35,670 nucleotides of DNA from a virus. The DNA is taken from positions 1 through 35,670 of IMG/VR virus record IMGVR_UViG_3300032242_000130; one strand, written 5' to 3'. The stretch's first letter is position 1. Each line of letters starts with the position of its first letter. Shown piece after piece: positions 1 through 7,392 of this stretch. Both the position numbers and the translations under genes were made by a program. A model generated the notes under the pieces. It saw only the letters and a list, made by a program, of their open reading frames with translations, was not told where the DNA came from and did no database searches.

Positions 1-123
1 AAGTCATACAGCAAAATACAGCACTACTACAGTTTGTACAGGTTCTTGTGATGTTTCATTAGGTGCAGTCTTAACCGCTGTGCGTATTACTACAAGCACT
101 GGCACAGACACCTTTGATGCTGG
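1..123. repeat. Terminal overlap, left copy (identical to 35548-35670)
   Basis: These 123 bases are identical to the last 123 bases of the window. The reading frame of the gene entering the right copy continues into the sequence after the left copy without a break. The simplest reading is that the contig is circular or circularly permuted and this is the assembly overlap. A true short direct terminal repeat cannot be excluded from sequence alone, but the overlap lies inside a coding gene, which favours an arbitrary circularisation point. Confidence 0.95.
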
Positions 124-151
124 CTCTATCAACATTTTGTACGAGGGATAA
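2..151 (+). CDS. Tail-fibre protein, C-terminal part (continues from 35108)
   Basis: This is the last 49 codons plus stop of the gene that starts at 35108 and crosses the circular junction. Joined across the 123-bp overlap the product is 196 aa. The end of the protein (RITTSTGTDTFDAGSINILYEG) is a terminal motif common in phage tail-fibre and adhesin proteins, where a beta-rich tip domain closes with 'DTFDAGS(I/V)NILYE'. It lies in the fibre cassette directly upstream of the S74-domain protein, with 3 bases between stop and start. Function in host recognition is inferred from domain and position. Confidence 0.85.
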   Translation, partial: SHTAKYSTTTVCTGSCDVSLGAVLTAVRITTSTGTDTFDAGSINILYEG

Positions 152-154
152 ACT

Positions 155-919
155 ATGTCTACTGTTATCGATGGAACAACAGGTTTAACGTGCAATGCTG
201 GCGTTTTTGGGGATGCCTCTGGCAATGTGGGTGTTGGTACGAGCAACCCAAATTTTGCAGGGGCGTCAACAATGCTTTCTGTTAACGGAAGCTCCACAGG
301 CGGATTCGGAACAAAAGTAGCAGACTCAGGTGCGATGTATTTAATATCTAGTTCTACTTATTCTTCGATTATTGATATTCGCAGCCAACCATTAATTTTT
401 GGCACAAACAACGCAGAACGTATGCGTATCGACTCCAGCGGTAACTTGCTGGTGGGATACACAACTAGCAATGGCTCATACAAATTACAAGTTAACAGTC
501 AAATATTTGCTACAAGTGCGGTAATTGCAACTTCTGACGGACGTTATAAAAAAGATATTCAATCCCTTAATGGGGCGCTTGAATTGGTTATTCAACTAAA
601 TCCAGTTCAATTTAGTTGGAAACAACACCCAATTCATAATTTTGATACATCATTTCCAACATTGGGCTTTATTGCCCAAGAAGTTAAACAAGTTTTAATT
701 GACAAACCATATTTAAATAGCGTTATCAAAGTAAATCAATGTGTTATAGAACCCGAAGAAAAAGACAATGATGGCAACATAACAAAAGAAGCTGTAACAG
801 AAGAATTTTTAAGTATTGCAGAAGGAAATATGATTGCTTTGCTTACTAAATCCATTCAAGAACAACAAATCCTTATTACAAAATTGACAGAACGAATTGC
901 AGTTTTGGAAAAAAAATGA
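155..919 (+). CDS. Tail fibre/spike protein with C-terminal S74 intramolecular chaperone
   Basis: A 254-aa protein with a beta-rich, Gly/Ser/Thr/Asn-rich N-terminal half (about 1-120) and a C-terminal Peptidase_S74 (endosialidase-type chaperone) domain from about residue 125. The domain signature TSDGRYKKDI is visible. S127-D128 is the expected autocleavage site, followed by R130 and K132/K133, and then LNPVQFSWK and TLGFIAQEV, which are typical of the family. The last 35 residues look like a coiled coil. In known S74 proteins this domain trimerises the fibre and then cuts itself off. The N-terminal 'GNVGVGTSNP' and 'MRIDSSGNLLVG' segments are common in such fibres. The stop overlaps the next start (ATGA). 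Confidence 0.9.
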   Translation: MSTVIDGTTGLTCNAGVFGDASGNVGVGTSNPNFAGASTMLSVNGSSTGGFGTKVADSGAMYLISSSTYSSIIDIRSQPLIFGTNNAERMRIDSSGNLLVGYTTSNGSYKLQVNSQIFATSAVIATSDGRYKKDIQSLNGALELVIQLNPVQFSWKQHPIHNFDTSFPTLGFIAQEVKQVLIDKPYLNSVIKVNQCVIEPEEKDNDGNITKEAVTEEFLSIAEGNMIALLTKSIQEQQILITKLTERIAVLEKK

Positions 920-1047
920 CACACAGAATCGTAGTTAACGTAGAAACAGGTGAAGTCACTCAAGTTGAGTACACCGCTGAAGAACAAGCGGCTTACGATG
1001 CGGCAGTGGCACAGCAACAGCAAGAACAACAGCAACAACAACAATGA
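916..1047 (+). CDS. Small Gln-rich phage protein (43 aa)
   Basis: A 43-aa ORF coupled on both sides by ATGA overlaps (with the S74 gene at 916-919 and the next gene at 1044-1047). The N-terminus reads MTHRIVVNVETGEVTQVEYT, followed by a short acidic helix and a C-terminal run made almost wholly of Gln (11 of the last 13 residues). Short proteins beginning with a 'VNxxTGExxxVE(Y/L)T' strand are frequent next to fibre genes in tailed phages, perhaps as assembly factors. No function is assigned. The coupling and the intact frame are the evidence that it is real. Confidence 0.7.
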   Translation: MTHRIVVNVETGEVTQVEYTAEEQAAYDAAVAQQQQEQQQQQQ

Positions 1048-1343
1048 ATTACGTTTGGAAAATCACCGATATTTACGCTGCCGATGGCTTAATTACGCAA
1101 GCTAAATATTTGTGTACGGCTTATGAAGATGACCTATCAGTAGAAACTGAGGGTACTTGGATATTTGACGAACCAAAAATGAATGTTGAGTTTGACCAAG
1201 TAACTGAAGAAATGATTGCTGAATGGATAGATACTGCTAGTAAGGGATTAATTAAAGAAAACTTACAAAAACAATTAACCCAAAGCAAACCAATAACAGC
1301 TCATCCGCCTTGGTTGCCAAAAGTTTTTACACCAAACATTTAA
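1044..1343 (+). CDS. Phage protein of the DUF7936-like type
   Basis: A 99-aa protein starting MNYVWKITDIYAADGLI. The pattern (MNYVWK, one or two beta-strands, 'VEFDQVTEEMIAEWI' and a short helical tail) matches a widespread family of small phage proteins of unknown role usually found close to fibre or tail genes; I recognise it as DUF7936-like. The C-terminal 20 residues are Pro-rich. It is translationally coupled to the preceding 43-aa gene and followed 9 bases later by the gp4-like gene, so it belongs to the late transcript. Confidence 0.7.
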   Translation: MNYVWKITDIYAADGLITQAKYLCTAYEDDLSVETEGTWIFDEPKMNVEFDQVTEEMIAEWIDTASKGLIKENLQKQLTQSKPITAHPPWLPKVFTPNI

Positions 1344-1352
1344 GGAATAAAA

Positions 1353-2324
1353 ATGGCACAACCAATTGACATTATTAGCAGAGCACTAAAAGATATTGGC
1401 GCGTTAGAAGCTGGTGAAACACCTACGCCAGAAGCATCACAAGACGCATTTGATATGCTGAACGATATGCTCGATCAGTGGTCAAATGAAGATATGATGG
1501 TTTTTTATAAGACCGAAATCGTATTTCCAATTACGCCAGGCCAGACGCAATACACAATTGGACCAGGCGGGCAAATAGGCGCAAACTTTGTTGGAAGCAT
1601 ATCTGGCAATATTTTGACAGTTACGGCTATTAACTCAGGTGCAATTGCTTTGGGTCAAACCCTAAGTGGTTCTGGTGTTGTATCAGGAACAACTATCACA
1701 GGCTTTGCCACAGGCGCGGGAGGTAACGTTAATGAAGTCGGAACGTACACAGTCAACATCTCCCAAACATCCGCATCAACAACAATCAGCGCCTATTACC
1801 AGCGACCCCTTGTTATCAGTTCTGCTTTTGTTCGTATCAATACTAATTCAAATGGTACTCCTATTGTTAATGGTGGTTTAGATTACCCAGTAGCAATATT
1901 GGCGGTAGAAGATTACGAAATGATCGGATTGAAAACGCTGTCTGGTCCTTGGCCTAAAGCCTTGTATTACCAACCAACTGAGACATTGGGCAACATCTTT
2001 GTTTGGCCTAATCCAAGTCAGGGCGAGATGCACTTGTTTGCGGACACGATTTTCCGCAGATACGATTCAATCAATGACACGATTGTTTTGCCACAGGCTT
2101 ATGCAATGGCAGCTAGATGGTGTCTGGCTGAACGGTTAATGCCTATGTATGGCAAGAATAGCCAAGTGCAAATAGCAATGATTCAAGGTTTTGCTGCACA
2201 GGCTAAGGCTACGATCAAGCGCACCAATATGCGACCTGTACAAACTTCTAGGTATCCTGATTCACTGTTGGTCGGTAAAGCTAAAGACGCTGGTTGGATT
2301 TTGTCGGGCGGTTTTGCTAGATAA
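1353..2324 (+). CDS. Tail accessory factor, P22 gp4-like (with inserted beta domain)
   Basis: A 323-aa protein. The N-terminal helical segment ([42 protein letters not shown], about 5-46) and the C-terminal '[20 protein letters not shown]' type helices match the P22 gp4 family, which adds to the portal ring and closes the head after packaging. P22 gp4 is about 166 aa. The extra length here is partly a beta-rich insertion at residues 77-147, with a repeat relative in the next gene. An AAGGA ribosome site lies 5 bases before the start. The gene directly precedes the gp10-like gene, as expected for a portal-tail adaptor module. Confidence 0.82.
   Translation: MAQPIDIISRALKDIGALEAGETPTPEASQDAFDMLNDMLDQWSNEDMMVFYKTEIVFPITPGQTQYTIGPGGQIGANFVGSISGNILTVTAINSGAIALGQTLSGSGVVSGTTITGFATGAGGNVNEVGTYTVNISQTSASTTISAYYQRPLVISSAFVRINTNSNGTPIVNGGLDYPVAILAVEDYEMIGLKTLSGPWPKALYYQPTETLGNIFVWPNPSQGEMHLFADTIFRRYDSINDTIVLPQAYAMAARWCLAERLMPMYGKNSQVQIAMIQGFAAQAKATIKRTNMRPVQTSRYPDSLLVGKAKDAGWILSGGFAR
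1581..1793 (+). repeat. Beta-rich inserted module, copy 1 (in gp4-like gene)
   Basis: Encodes residues 77-147 of the gp4-like protein. The pattern is F-x-GSISG-x-LTVTA, [25 protein letters not shown] and [10 protein letters not shown]. Two relatives occur in the gp10-like gene (2724-2927 and 3222-3401) with the same order of motifs. In the gp4 family the surrounding helices are normally contiguous, so this looks like a decoration domain inserted into a loop. Confidence 0.7.
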
Positions 2325-2333
2325 GGATAAAAA

Positions 2334-4580
2334 ATGCCAGATTTTGGATTTGTTGGACCAAGTTATGAAGCGCCTAGCATTTACCAAGATGCTCAGGAGT
2401 GTATTAATTTTTATCCAGAAATTGATCCATTAAAAGAACCTGGCACTCGAGGTGTGGTGGCTTTGTACCCTACGCCTGGACTGACAACAAAAGTGAATCT
2501 CAATTCCGCAGAAGTTCGCGGTATGCGTACAGTCTCTGGCGGTGCTCAAATGGTGGTGGTTTGTGGCGCATATGTTTATGTGCTTACATCTAATTTTACC
2601 CCTACCATTGTGGGATATTTAAATACATCAACTGGTAGGGTTGGAATAGTCGATAACGGAATAAATGTCTACATTGTTGACGGTGCATATCGATATACAT
2701 GGAGAATTTCCACGCCAGCGACAGCTACTTTTAACGGCTCAATGTCTGGCACAACCCTAACTGTGACATCTGTGCAAAGTGGCACATTAGCGGTGGGGCA
2801 ACAGATTTTTGGCTTGGGTGTAGCAAATGAGACTGTTATAACGGCATTTGGCACAGGTTCGGGCGGCATTGGTAATTACACAATTAGCACTTCACAAACA
2901 GTTTTTAGTGAACCTATGTCTAGCGTTTCTGCTGGCGCAATTATTACAGCAACCATAGGCGGCACTTTAACTGGCGTAGCTATTACAGGCATTGCTGGAC
3001 AGTTTTCATGCACTGCTGCGCCGTTTGCGTTGGCTGTCGGTCAATCCCTTACTATTAGCGGCACATTTGGCGGCACAGGCTCAATCACTGGTTATACCAA
3101 TCCAACCACTTATTACATTATTGCCACCAATGGCTCAACCACTTTCACGTTGTCAGCTACTTCTGGCGGCACGGCAATTACCACCACTGCGGGTACACCA
3201 ACAGGGTTGACGTATAAATACGCACCAACTACGCTAAATGTAACGGCGGTTAGTTCTGGCACTTTGTACCTTGGTCAAACAATTCAAGGCGCAAGCATTT
3301 CAGCCAACACCATGATTACGGCATTTGGTACAGGTTCGGGCGGTGTTGGCACATATACGATCAGCAATTCTCAGCAAATTAGCTCTGAATCCATGTATGC
3401 GTTGAATTTTACGCAAATTCCTAATTCTGACGGTGCTTTTAGTGGTGGTAATACCGTTGATATTGTTGACAATTATTTTATTTACAACCGCCCTAACACG
3501 CAACAATATGGTGCATCTGATCCATTAAGCCCTATTTCACCAAGTTTGTCATTTGCATCTAAAGACGGTTCGCCTGACAACTTGATTTCATTAATTGCTG
3601 ACCACAGGGAAATTTATCTTCTAGGCGAAACATCGTCAGAGGTATGGGTGGATGTAGGATCAACGCCATTTCCATTCCAAAGAATACCTGGCACTTCTAC
3701 TCAGCACGGCATTGCTGCTGTGTTTTCTGTGTCCAGATTGGGTAATTCTTTTGCATATTTATCCAGAAACAGCCGTGGTCAGGGCATGATTGTGCAAATG
3801 GAGGGTTATATTCCTAAAAGAATATCTACCCATGCAGTGGAAAATACCCTTGTAAATCAATACATTGATGATGCTGTGTCTTGGACCTATCAGCTAGAAG
3901 GCCATGAATGTTATGTTATTTCATTCCCTACGTTGAACCTGACATGGGTTTATGATTCCACCACTACTATGTGGCATAAATGGCTTTATGTAACCAATGA
4001 CAATGTTTACGGTCGGCATCGTGGCAATTGTTCAGCGGTTTTTCAAGGTCTGGTGCTGTGTGGTGACTATGCAAACGGCAAAATCTACGAATTAGACAAA
4101 GAAAATTACACTGATGACGGTCAAACAATTAGGCGATTACGCAGAGCACCGCATTTGGTGGCTGATTTGCAAAGGCAGTTTTTTGATGAATTGCAGATTC
4201 AATTTCAGCCAGGTGTGGGAACAACAGGTTTATCTGTTAATTTTCCTACCACATATTTAATTGATCCTTATATAATAGGAGCAACAAAAAGTTTAATTAT
4301 TGGCGCAACCGATATATTTGTTATCGGAAGTGGGTCTAAAATTAACACAAGCGACACGACAACTTATCCACAGGCAATGTTACGCTGGTCTAACGATGGC
4401 GGCTCAACATGGTCGCGTGAATACTGGGTCTCAATCGGTCAAATTGGCAAATATAAAAACCGTGCAATTTGGAGGCGTTTGGGTATGGCGAGAGATCGTG
4501 TTTATGAGGTTGTGATTACTGATCCAATCAATGCCGTGATTGTGTCAGCTAATCTTAAAGCCAGTGCGGGTGACAACTGA
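2334..4580 (+). CDS. Packaged DNA stabilisation / tail hub protein, P22 gp10-like
   Basis: A 748-aa protein. The N-terminus ([13 protein letters not shown], then [10 protein letters not shown] and [11 protein letters not shown]) and the C-terminal half ([55 protein letters not shown], a [10 protein letters not shown] segment and [20 protein letters not shown]) match the P22 gp10 family of tail hub/stabilisation proteins. In P22 this protein sits below gp4 and helps hold DNA in the head. P22 gp10 is about 470 aa. The excess here is mainly an insertion at about residues 125-358, built of two copies of one beta module with a different module between them. An AAGGA ribosome site precedes the start. 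Confidence 0.88.
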   Translation: MPDFGFVGPSYEAPSIYQDAQECINFYPEIDPLKEPGTRGVVALYPTPGLTTKVNLNSAEVRGMRTVSGGAQMVVVCGAYVYVLTSNFTPTIVGYLNTSTGRVGIVDNGINVYIVDGAYRYTWRISTPATATFNGSMSGTTLTVTSVQSGTLAVGQQIFGLGVANETVITAFGTGSGGIGNYTISTSQTVFSEPMSSVSAGAIITATIGGTLTGVAITGIAGQFSCTAAPFALAVGQSLTISGTFGGTGSITGYTNPTTYYIIATNGSTTFTLSATSGGTAITTTAGTPTGLTYKYAPTTLNVTAVSSGTLYLGQTIQGASISANTMITAFGTGSGGVGTYTISNSQQISSESMYALNFTQIPNSDGAFSGGNTVDIVDNYFIYNRPNTQQYGASDPLSPISPSLSFASKDGSPDNLISLIADHREIYLLGETSSEVWVDVGSTPFPFQRIPGTSTQHGIAAVFSVSRLGNSFAYLSRNSRGQGMIVQMEGYIPKRISTHAVENTLVNQYIDDAVSWTYQLEGHECYVISFPTLNLTWVYDSTTTMWHKWLYVTNDNVYGRHRGNCSAVFQGLVLCGDYANGKIYELDKENYTDDGQTIRRLRRAPHLVADLQRQFFDELQIQFQPGVGTTGLSVNFPTTYLIDPYIIGATKSLIIGATDIFVIGSGSKINTSDTTTYPQAMLRWSNDGGSTWSREYWVSIGQIGKYKNRAIWRRLGMARDRVYEVVITDPINAVIVSANLKASAGDN
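2724..2927 (+). repeat. Beta-rich inserted module, copy 2 (in gp10-like gene)
   Basis: Residues about 131-198 of the gp10-like protein: [40 protein letters not shown] and NYTISTSQT. It is clearly related at protein level to the copies at 1581-1793 and 3222-3401. The stretch encoding AFGTGSGG is nearly identical in DNA to that of the third copy, which suggests recent duplication or gene conversion. Confidence 0.75.
2940..3221 (+). repeat. Second beta module type inserted in gp10-like gene
   Basis: Residues about 203-296, lying between two copies of the other module. Landmarks are [40 protein letters not shown] and [17 protein letters not shown] recognise this as a recurring domain in phage structural proteins, usually found as an insert. 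A role in surface attachment or stabilisation is possible but not shown. Confidence 0.6.
3222..3401 (+). repeat. Beta-rich inserted module, copy 3 (in gp10-like gene)
   Basis: Residues about 297-356 of the gp10-like protein: [32 protein letters not shown] and [10 protein letters not shown]. After it the protein returns to the gp10 core ([20 protein letters not shown]). Confidence 0.75.
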
Positions 4581-4804
4581 TGCTTTACAGCCCACAAACC
4601 CAACCGTATCCACAAACCGAGTTCTTGGACAAAACGACTAATCGTCCGTCTAGGGCATGGCAACAATGGTTTTTAAATTTGTTAAATTTTTCTAGTGCAA
4701 CAACAGCAACAGCGGGAAGCGGCACATTGCCTGCTAATCCTGTTGGATTCATCAACATTACGGTTGCTGGTAAACCGTACAAAGTGCCGTATTACAACCC
4801 ATGA
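4580..4804 (+). CDS. Small virion-associated phage protein (74 aa)
   Basis: A 74-aa protein with the motif TEFLDKTTNRPSRAWQQWFLNLL (residues 13-35). I recognise this as a common small protein in tailed phages ('FLDxxTGRPSxxWxxW'), usually located between tail-hub and DNA-ejection genes. The C-terminus is GxLPANPVGFINITVAGKPYKVPYY. Start and stop overlap both neighbours (TGATG at 4578-4582 and ATGA at 4801-4804). Its precise role is unknown. Confidence 0.7.
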   Translation: MLYSPQTQPYPQTEFLDKTTNRPSRAWQQWFLNLLNFSSATTATAGSGTLPANPVGFINITVAGKPYKVPYYNP

Positions 4805-5265
4805 ATTTAGTTGAAACCACTAATATTCCGACACGCGAGCAAATTGAAAAATTGCAACGTGAAATGTCGCAAATGCCAATGGTTGATTTGCAGGCGGCAT
4901 CTGACGCTATGCACACAGAACATTATTTTCATGGTGGTATGTACGCACGAAAATTAAGCCGCCCAGCGGGTTGTTTAATTGTTGGCAAGGTACATAAGCA
5001 AAATCATTATTTTTTATGCGCCAAAGGTGAAATCATTGCTTGGTCTGAAAAAGGAATGGTGCATCTTCATGCTGGTGACATTATTGAATCCAAGCCTGGC
5101 ACAAAGCGAGTGACGTTAGCTGTGACTGATGCAATTGGCATCACATTTCATAAGACTGACAAAACCGACTTGGATGAAATTGAAAAAGATTTGATTGAGC
5201 CTGATGAACTTTCTTTGTTTGACTCTAATAACAAATTGAAAGTTTTAGAAATTAAAGGGGAATGA
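4801..5265 (+). CDS. Cupin-like phage protein
   Basis: A 154-aa protein. The middle (HYFHGGMYARKLSRPAGCLIVGKVHKQNHYFLCAKGEIIAW, then VHLHAGDIIESKPGTKRV) has the shape of a single cupin barrel: a His-rich strand, a 'G-x-K-H-K' turn, 'KGEI' and 'HxGDIxxSxPGTKR'. Proteins of this type occur in the tail/ejection region of P22-like phages from environmental samples and are of unknown function. Whether it binds metal is not established. It overlaps the preceding gene by ATGA and leaves one base before the next start. Confidence 0.72.
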   Translation: MNLVETTNIPTREQIEKLQREMSQMPMVDLQAASDAMHTEHYFHGGMYARKLSRPAGCLIVGKVHKQNHYFLCAKGEIIAWSEKGMVHLHAGDIIESKPGTKRVTLAVTDAIGITFHKTDKTDLDEIEKDLIEPDELSLFDSNNKLKVLEIKGE

Positions 5266-5266
5266 C

Positions 5267-5992
5267 ATGAGTTTTGTAACAGCAGCATTAATTACTGGTG
5301 GTGGTGCACTTTTAGGCGGCTATTTGTCTGGTAAATCCGCAGAAAGGGGCGCACAAACCCAAGCTAATGCAGCGCGGCAATCTGCTGAATTGCAAAAGCA
5401 AATGTTTGACATTCAGAACCAACAACAAGCCCCATATAGGGAAACTGGTTATTCTGCTTTGTCAGACATAAGCGGCATGAAACCGTATTTAACCCAACAG
5501 TTTGGTCCTGAGCAATTTCAGCAAGGCATGGACCCTGGCTACGCTTTCCGACTGCAACAAGGTCAAATGGCTAACCAACGTGCCGCCAATTTAGGTGGTG
5601 GTTTGATTGGCGGTAATGCTTTAAGGGGTATGCAAGACTATACACAAGGCCAAGCAAGCCAAGAATATCAAAACGCTTTTAATCGTTACCAAACCCAACG
5701 TGGCAACATTTACAACTCACTAGCGTCTATTGCTGGTTTGGGTCAAACATCACTTGGTCAAACTGGTCAGCTTTCTGGACAAACTGCACAAGGCGTAGGT
5801 GGTGCAATTTCTAATGTTGGTTCTGCTTTGGGTGCTGGACAAGTTGCAATGGGTAATGCACTTGGCAGTGGCGTACAAGGCGCAGGCAACGCTTATATGT
5901 TGTCTCAGTTACTTGGGCAACGAAATCCAATATCATCATCACCTACAAGCGGTAGTAATTTTATGAACGCCTACAACGCAATAGGACAATAA
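5267..5992 (+). CDS. DNA transfer (ejection) protein, P22 gp7-like
   Basis: A 241-aa protein with a hydrophobic Gly-rich N-terminus (ALITGGGALLGGYLSGKSAERGAQTQANAA), a Gln-rich helix (LQKQMFDIQNQQQAPYRETG) and the segment 'DPGYAFRLQQGQ...NQRAANLGGGLIGGNALRGMQDYTQG'. It continues with a helix containing 'YQNAFNRYQTQRGNIYNSLASIAGLGQ' and a Gly/Ala-rich tail. This is the hallmark of the 'DNA transfer protein p32 / gp7' family, ejected with the genome to form the trans-envelope channel. It is the first of three genes in gp7-gp20-gp16-like order. A GGGGAA ribosome site is present. Confidence 0.85.
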   Translation: MSFVTAALITGGGALLGGYLSGKSAERGAQTQANAARQSAELQKQMFDIQNQQQAPYRETGYSALSDISGMKPYLTQQFGPEQFQQGMDPGYAFRLQQGQMANQRAANLGGGLIGGNALRGMQDYTQGQASQEYQNAFNRYQTQRGNIYNSLASIAGLGQTSLGQTGQLSGQTAQGVGGAISNVGSALGAGQVAMGNALGSGVQGAGNAYMLSQLLGQRNPISSSPTSGSNFMNAYNAIGQ

Positions 5993-5994
5993 TC

Positions 5995-7392
5995 ATGGCA
6001 GATTACGCACCAGTAGCCGCGCAAGCAAGAACACCGCAACCCATGTCATTGGCTGAAATGGTCAATTTGGCAGGCGGTGTACAACAATATCAACAAGCGC
6101 AACAGTTAAACCCTGTTCAGTTAGAAGCGGCAAGAACAAATTTATCTCGGTTACAACAATTAACTCCTTTAGAAGTTAGAGGTAAAGCTGCCGAAACAAA
6201 AGTTTCAGAAGAAACTGCACCAAGCAGAATTACTGAATCTGCCGAAAAAGCTGCTCAAGCAGGTATATCAACTCAAAGTATGCAAATGGATTTTGCCAAT
6301 AAAAAAGTTATTGGTATTGCAAATCGGTTGACACCTTTAATCAATCATCCTTTAATAATTGCTGCCGAACAAAATCCCAAAGCAGTTAATCCTCAAGAAT
6401 TAGAAAAATTGATAAAAAATTATGGTGATGAGCAAGCTAATTCTTTGGGTATCCCAAAAGAACAAGCAGATCAACTTATCCAACCATATTTAGAACAAAC
6501 AAAAAATCCTGCAAATACAAGACAATTTTTAAAAGATAAATTGTTGTCAACTTTAGATCAAGGTGCAAGATTAACAGCAATGCAGCCTAGCGGTGTTTCA
6601 ATCAACACAGGTGCTGGTGGTGGGGTTGTTTCCACATCTCAATTTGGTCCTTATGTGCCTGGTACAGTTTTGCCTGGCACTGCATACATTCAGCAATTGC
6701 CACCAACGCAAGAAGTTATTGACCCTGCTACTGGTCAAAAACGTTTAATTGGTCCTGCTGGTGGTAATACGCCACCTTTAACTACGGGTCTTACACCAGC
6801 ACAAACAGCAACATTAACAGCGGGTGCAAACGTGATTGGTGAAGATTTGCCTAGGACTATGGCAGAAGCTAAAGATGCGCCAGCAAGAATTGGCGTATTA
6901 CAAAACATCAAAAAACTTGCGCCTGACGCATTTACTGGCCCAACTGCTGAACGCAGACAAATGGTTGCTAGTTTTGCACAAATGTTAGGCATGGATGTTG
7001 GTAAGCTAGAAACCGCATCTACTGATGAATTGATGAAAAACTCTGCATTGTTGCAATTGGCTGGTGGTAACACTGATGCGGCTAGGGCTTTGGCGCAATT
7101 TGCAAATCCTAATAATAAGATGAGCAAAGAAGGTATCGCAAAAGTTGTTGACCAATTGACAGGCATAGAAAAAATGAGATTGGCAAGGTCTAATTATTTA
7201 AGCCCTGCACAAAATGATGCTGCACAATATGCTCAACGCAAACAAGAATTTGATTCAATTTCTGATCCACGCATTTTCCAAGAAATGACTAGAGAAGATG
7301 TACAAAAATTGCGTAAATCAATGTCGCTTGCTGAACAAAAACAAATATCAGATATGGTACAAAAAGCTAGAAGATTAGGAGTATTAAGATAA
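5995..7392 (+). CDS. Putative ejection/internal virion protein (gp20 position)
   Basis: A 465-aa protein, helix-rich and Gln/Ala-rich, beginning with 'PMSLAEMVNLAGGVQQYQQAQQLNPVQLEAARTNL', a segment frequent in phage ejection proteins. The central part is Pro/Gly-rich and the C-terminal 150 residues are helical (FNSIS-type helices, ending with 'EQKQISDMVQKARRLGVLR'). No catalytic motif is seen. It lies between the gp7-like gene and a larger protein, which is the position of P22 gp20. The function is inferred from location and composition only. It starts with the TAATCATG junction seen at several genes here. Confidence 0.62.
   Translation: MADYAPVAAQARTPQPMSLAEMVNLAGGVQQYQQAQQLNPVQLEAARTNLSRLQQLTPLEVRGKAAETKVSEETAPSRITESAEKAAQAGISTQSMQMDFANKKVIGIANRLTPLINHPLIIAAEQNPKAVNPQELEKLIKNYGDEQANSLGIPKEQADQLIQPYLEQTKNPANTRQFLKDKLLSTLDQGARLTAMQPSGVSINTGAGGGVVSTSQFGPYVPGTVLPGTAYIQQLPPTQEVIDPATGQKRLIGPAGGNTPPLTTGLTPAQTATLTAGANVIGEDLPRTMAEAKDAPARIGVLQNIKKLAPDAFTGPTAERRQMVASFAQMLGMDVGKLETASTDELMKNSALLQLAGGNTDAARALAQFANPNNKMSKEGIAKVVDQLTGIEKMRLARSNYLSPAQNDAAQYAQRKQEFDSISDPRIFQEMTREDVQKLRKSMSLAEQKQISDMVQKARRLGVLR

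Noticed and set aside
6735-7166. 143-aa antisense ORF in the ejection protein gene
   Set aside because: Antisense to an intact gene, with no ribosome site and low-complexity composition.
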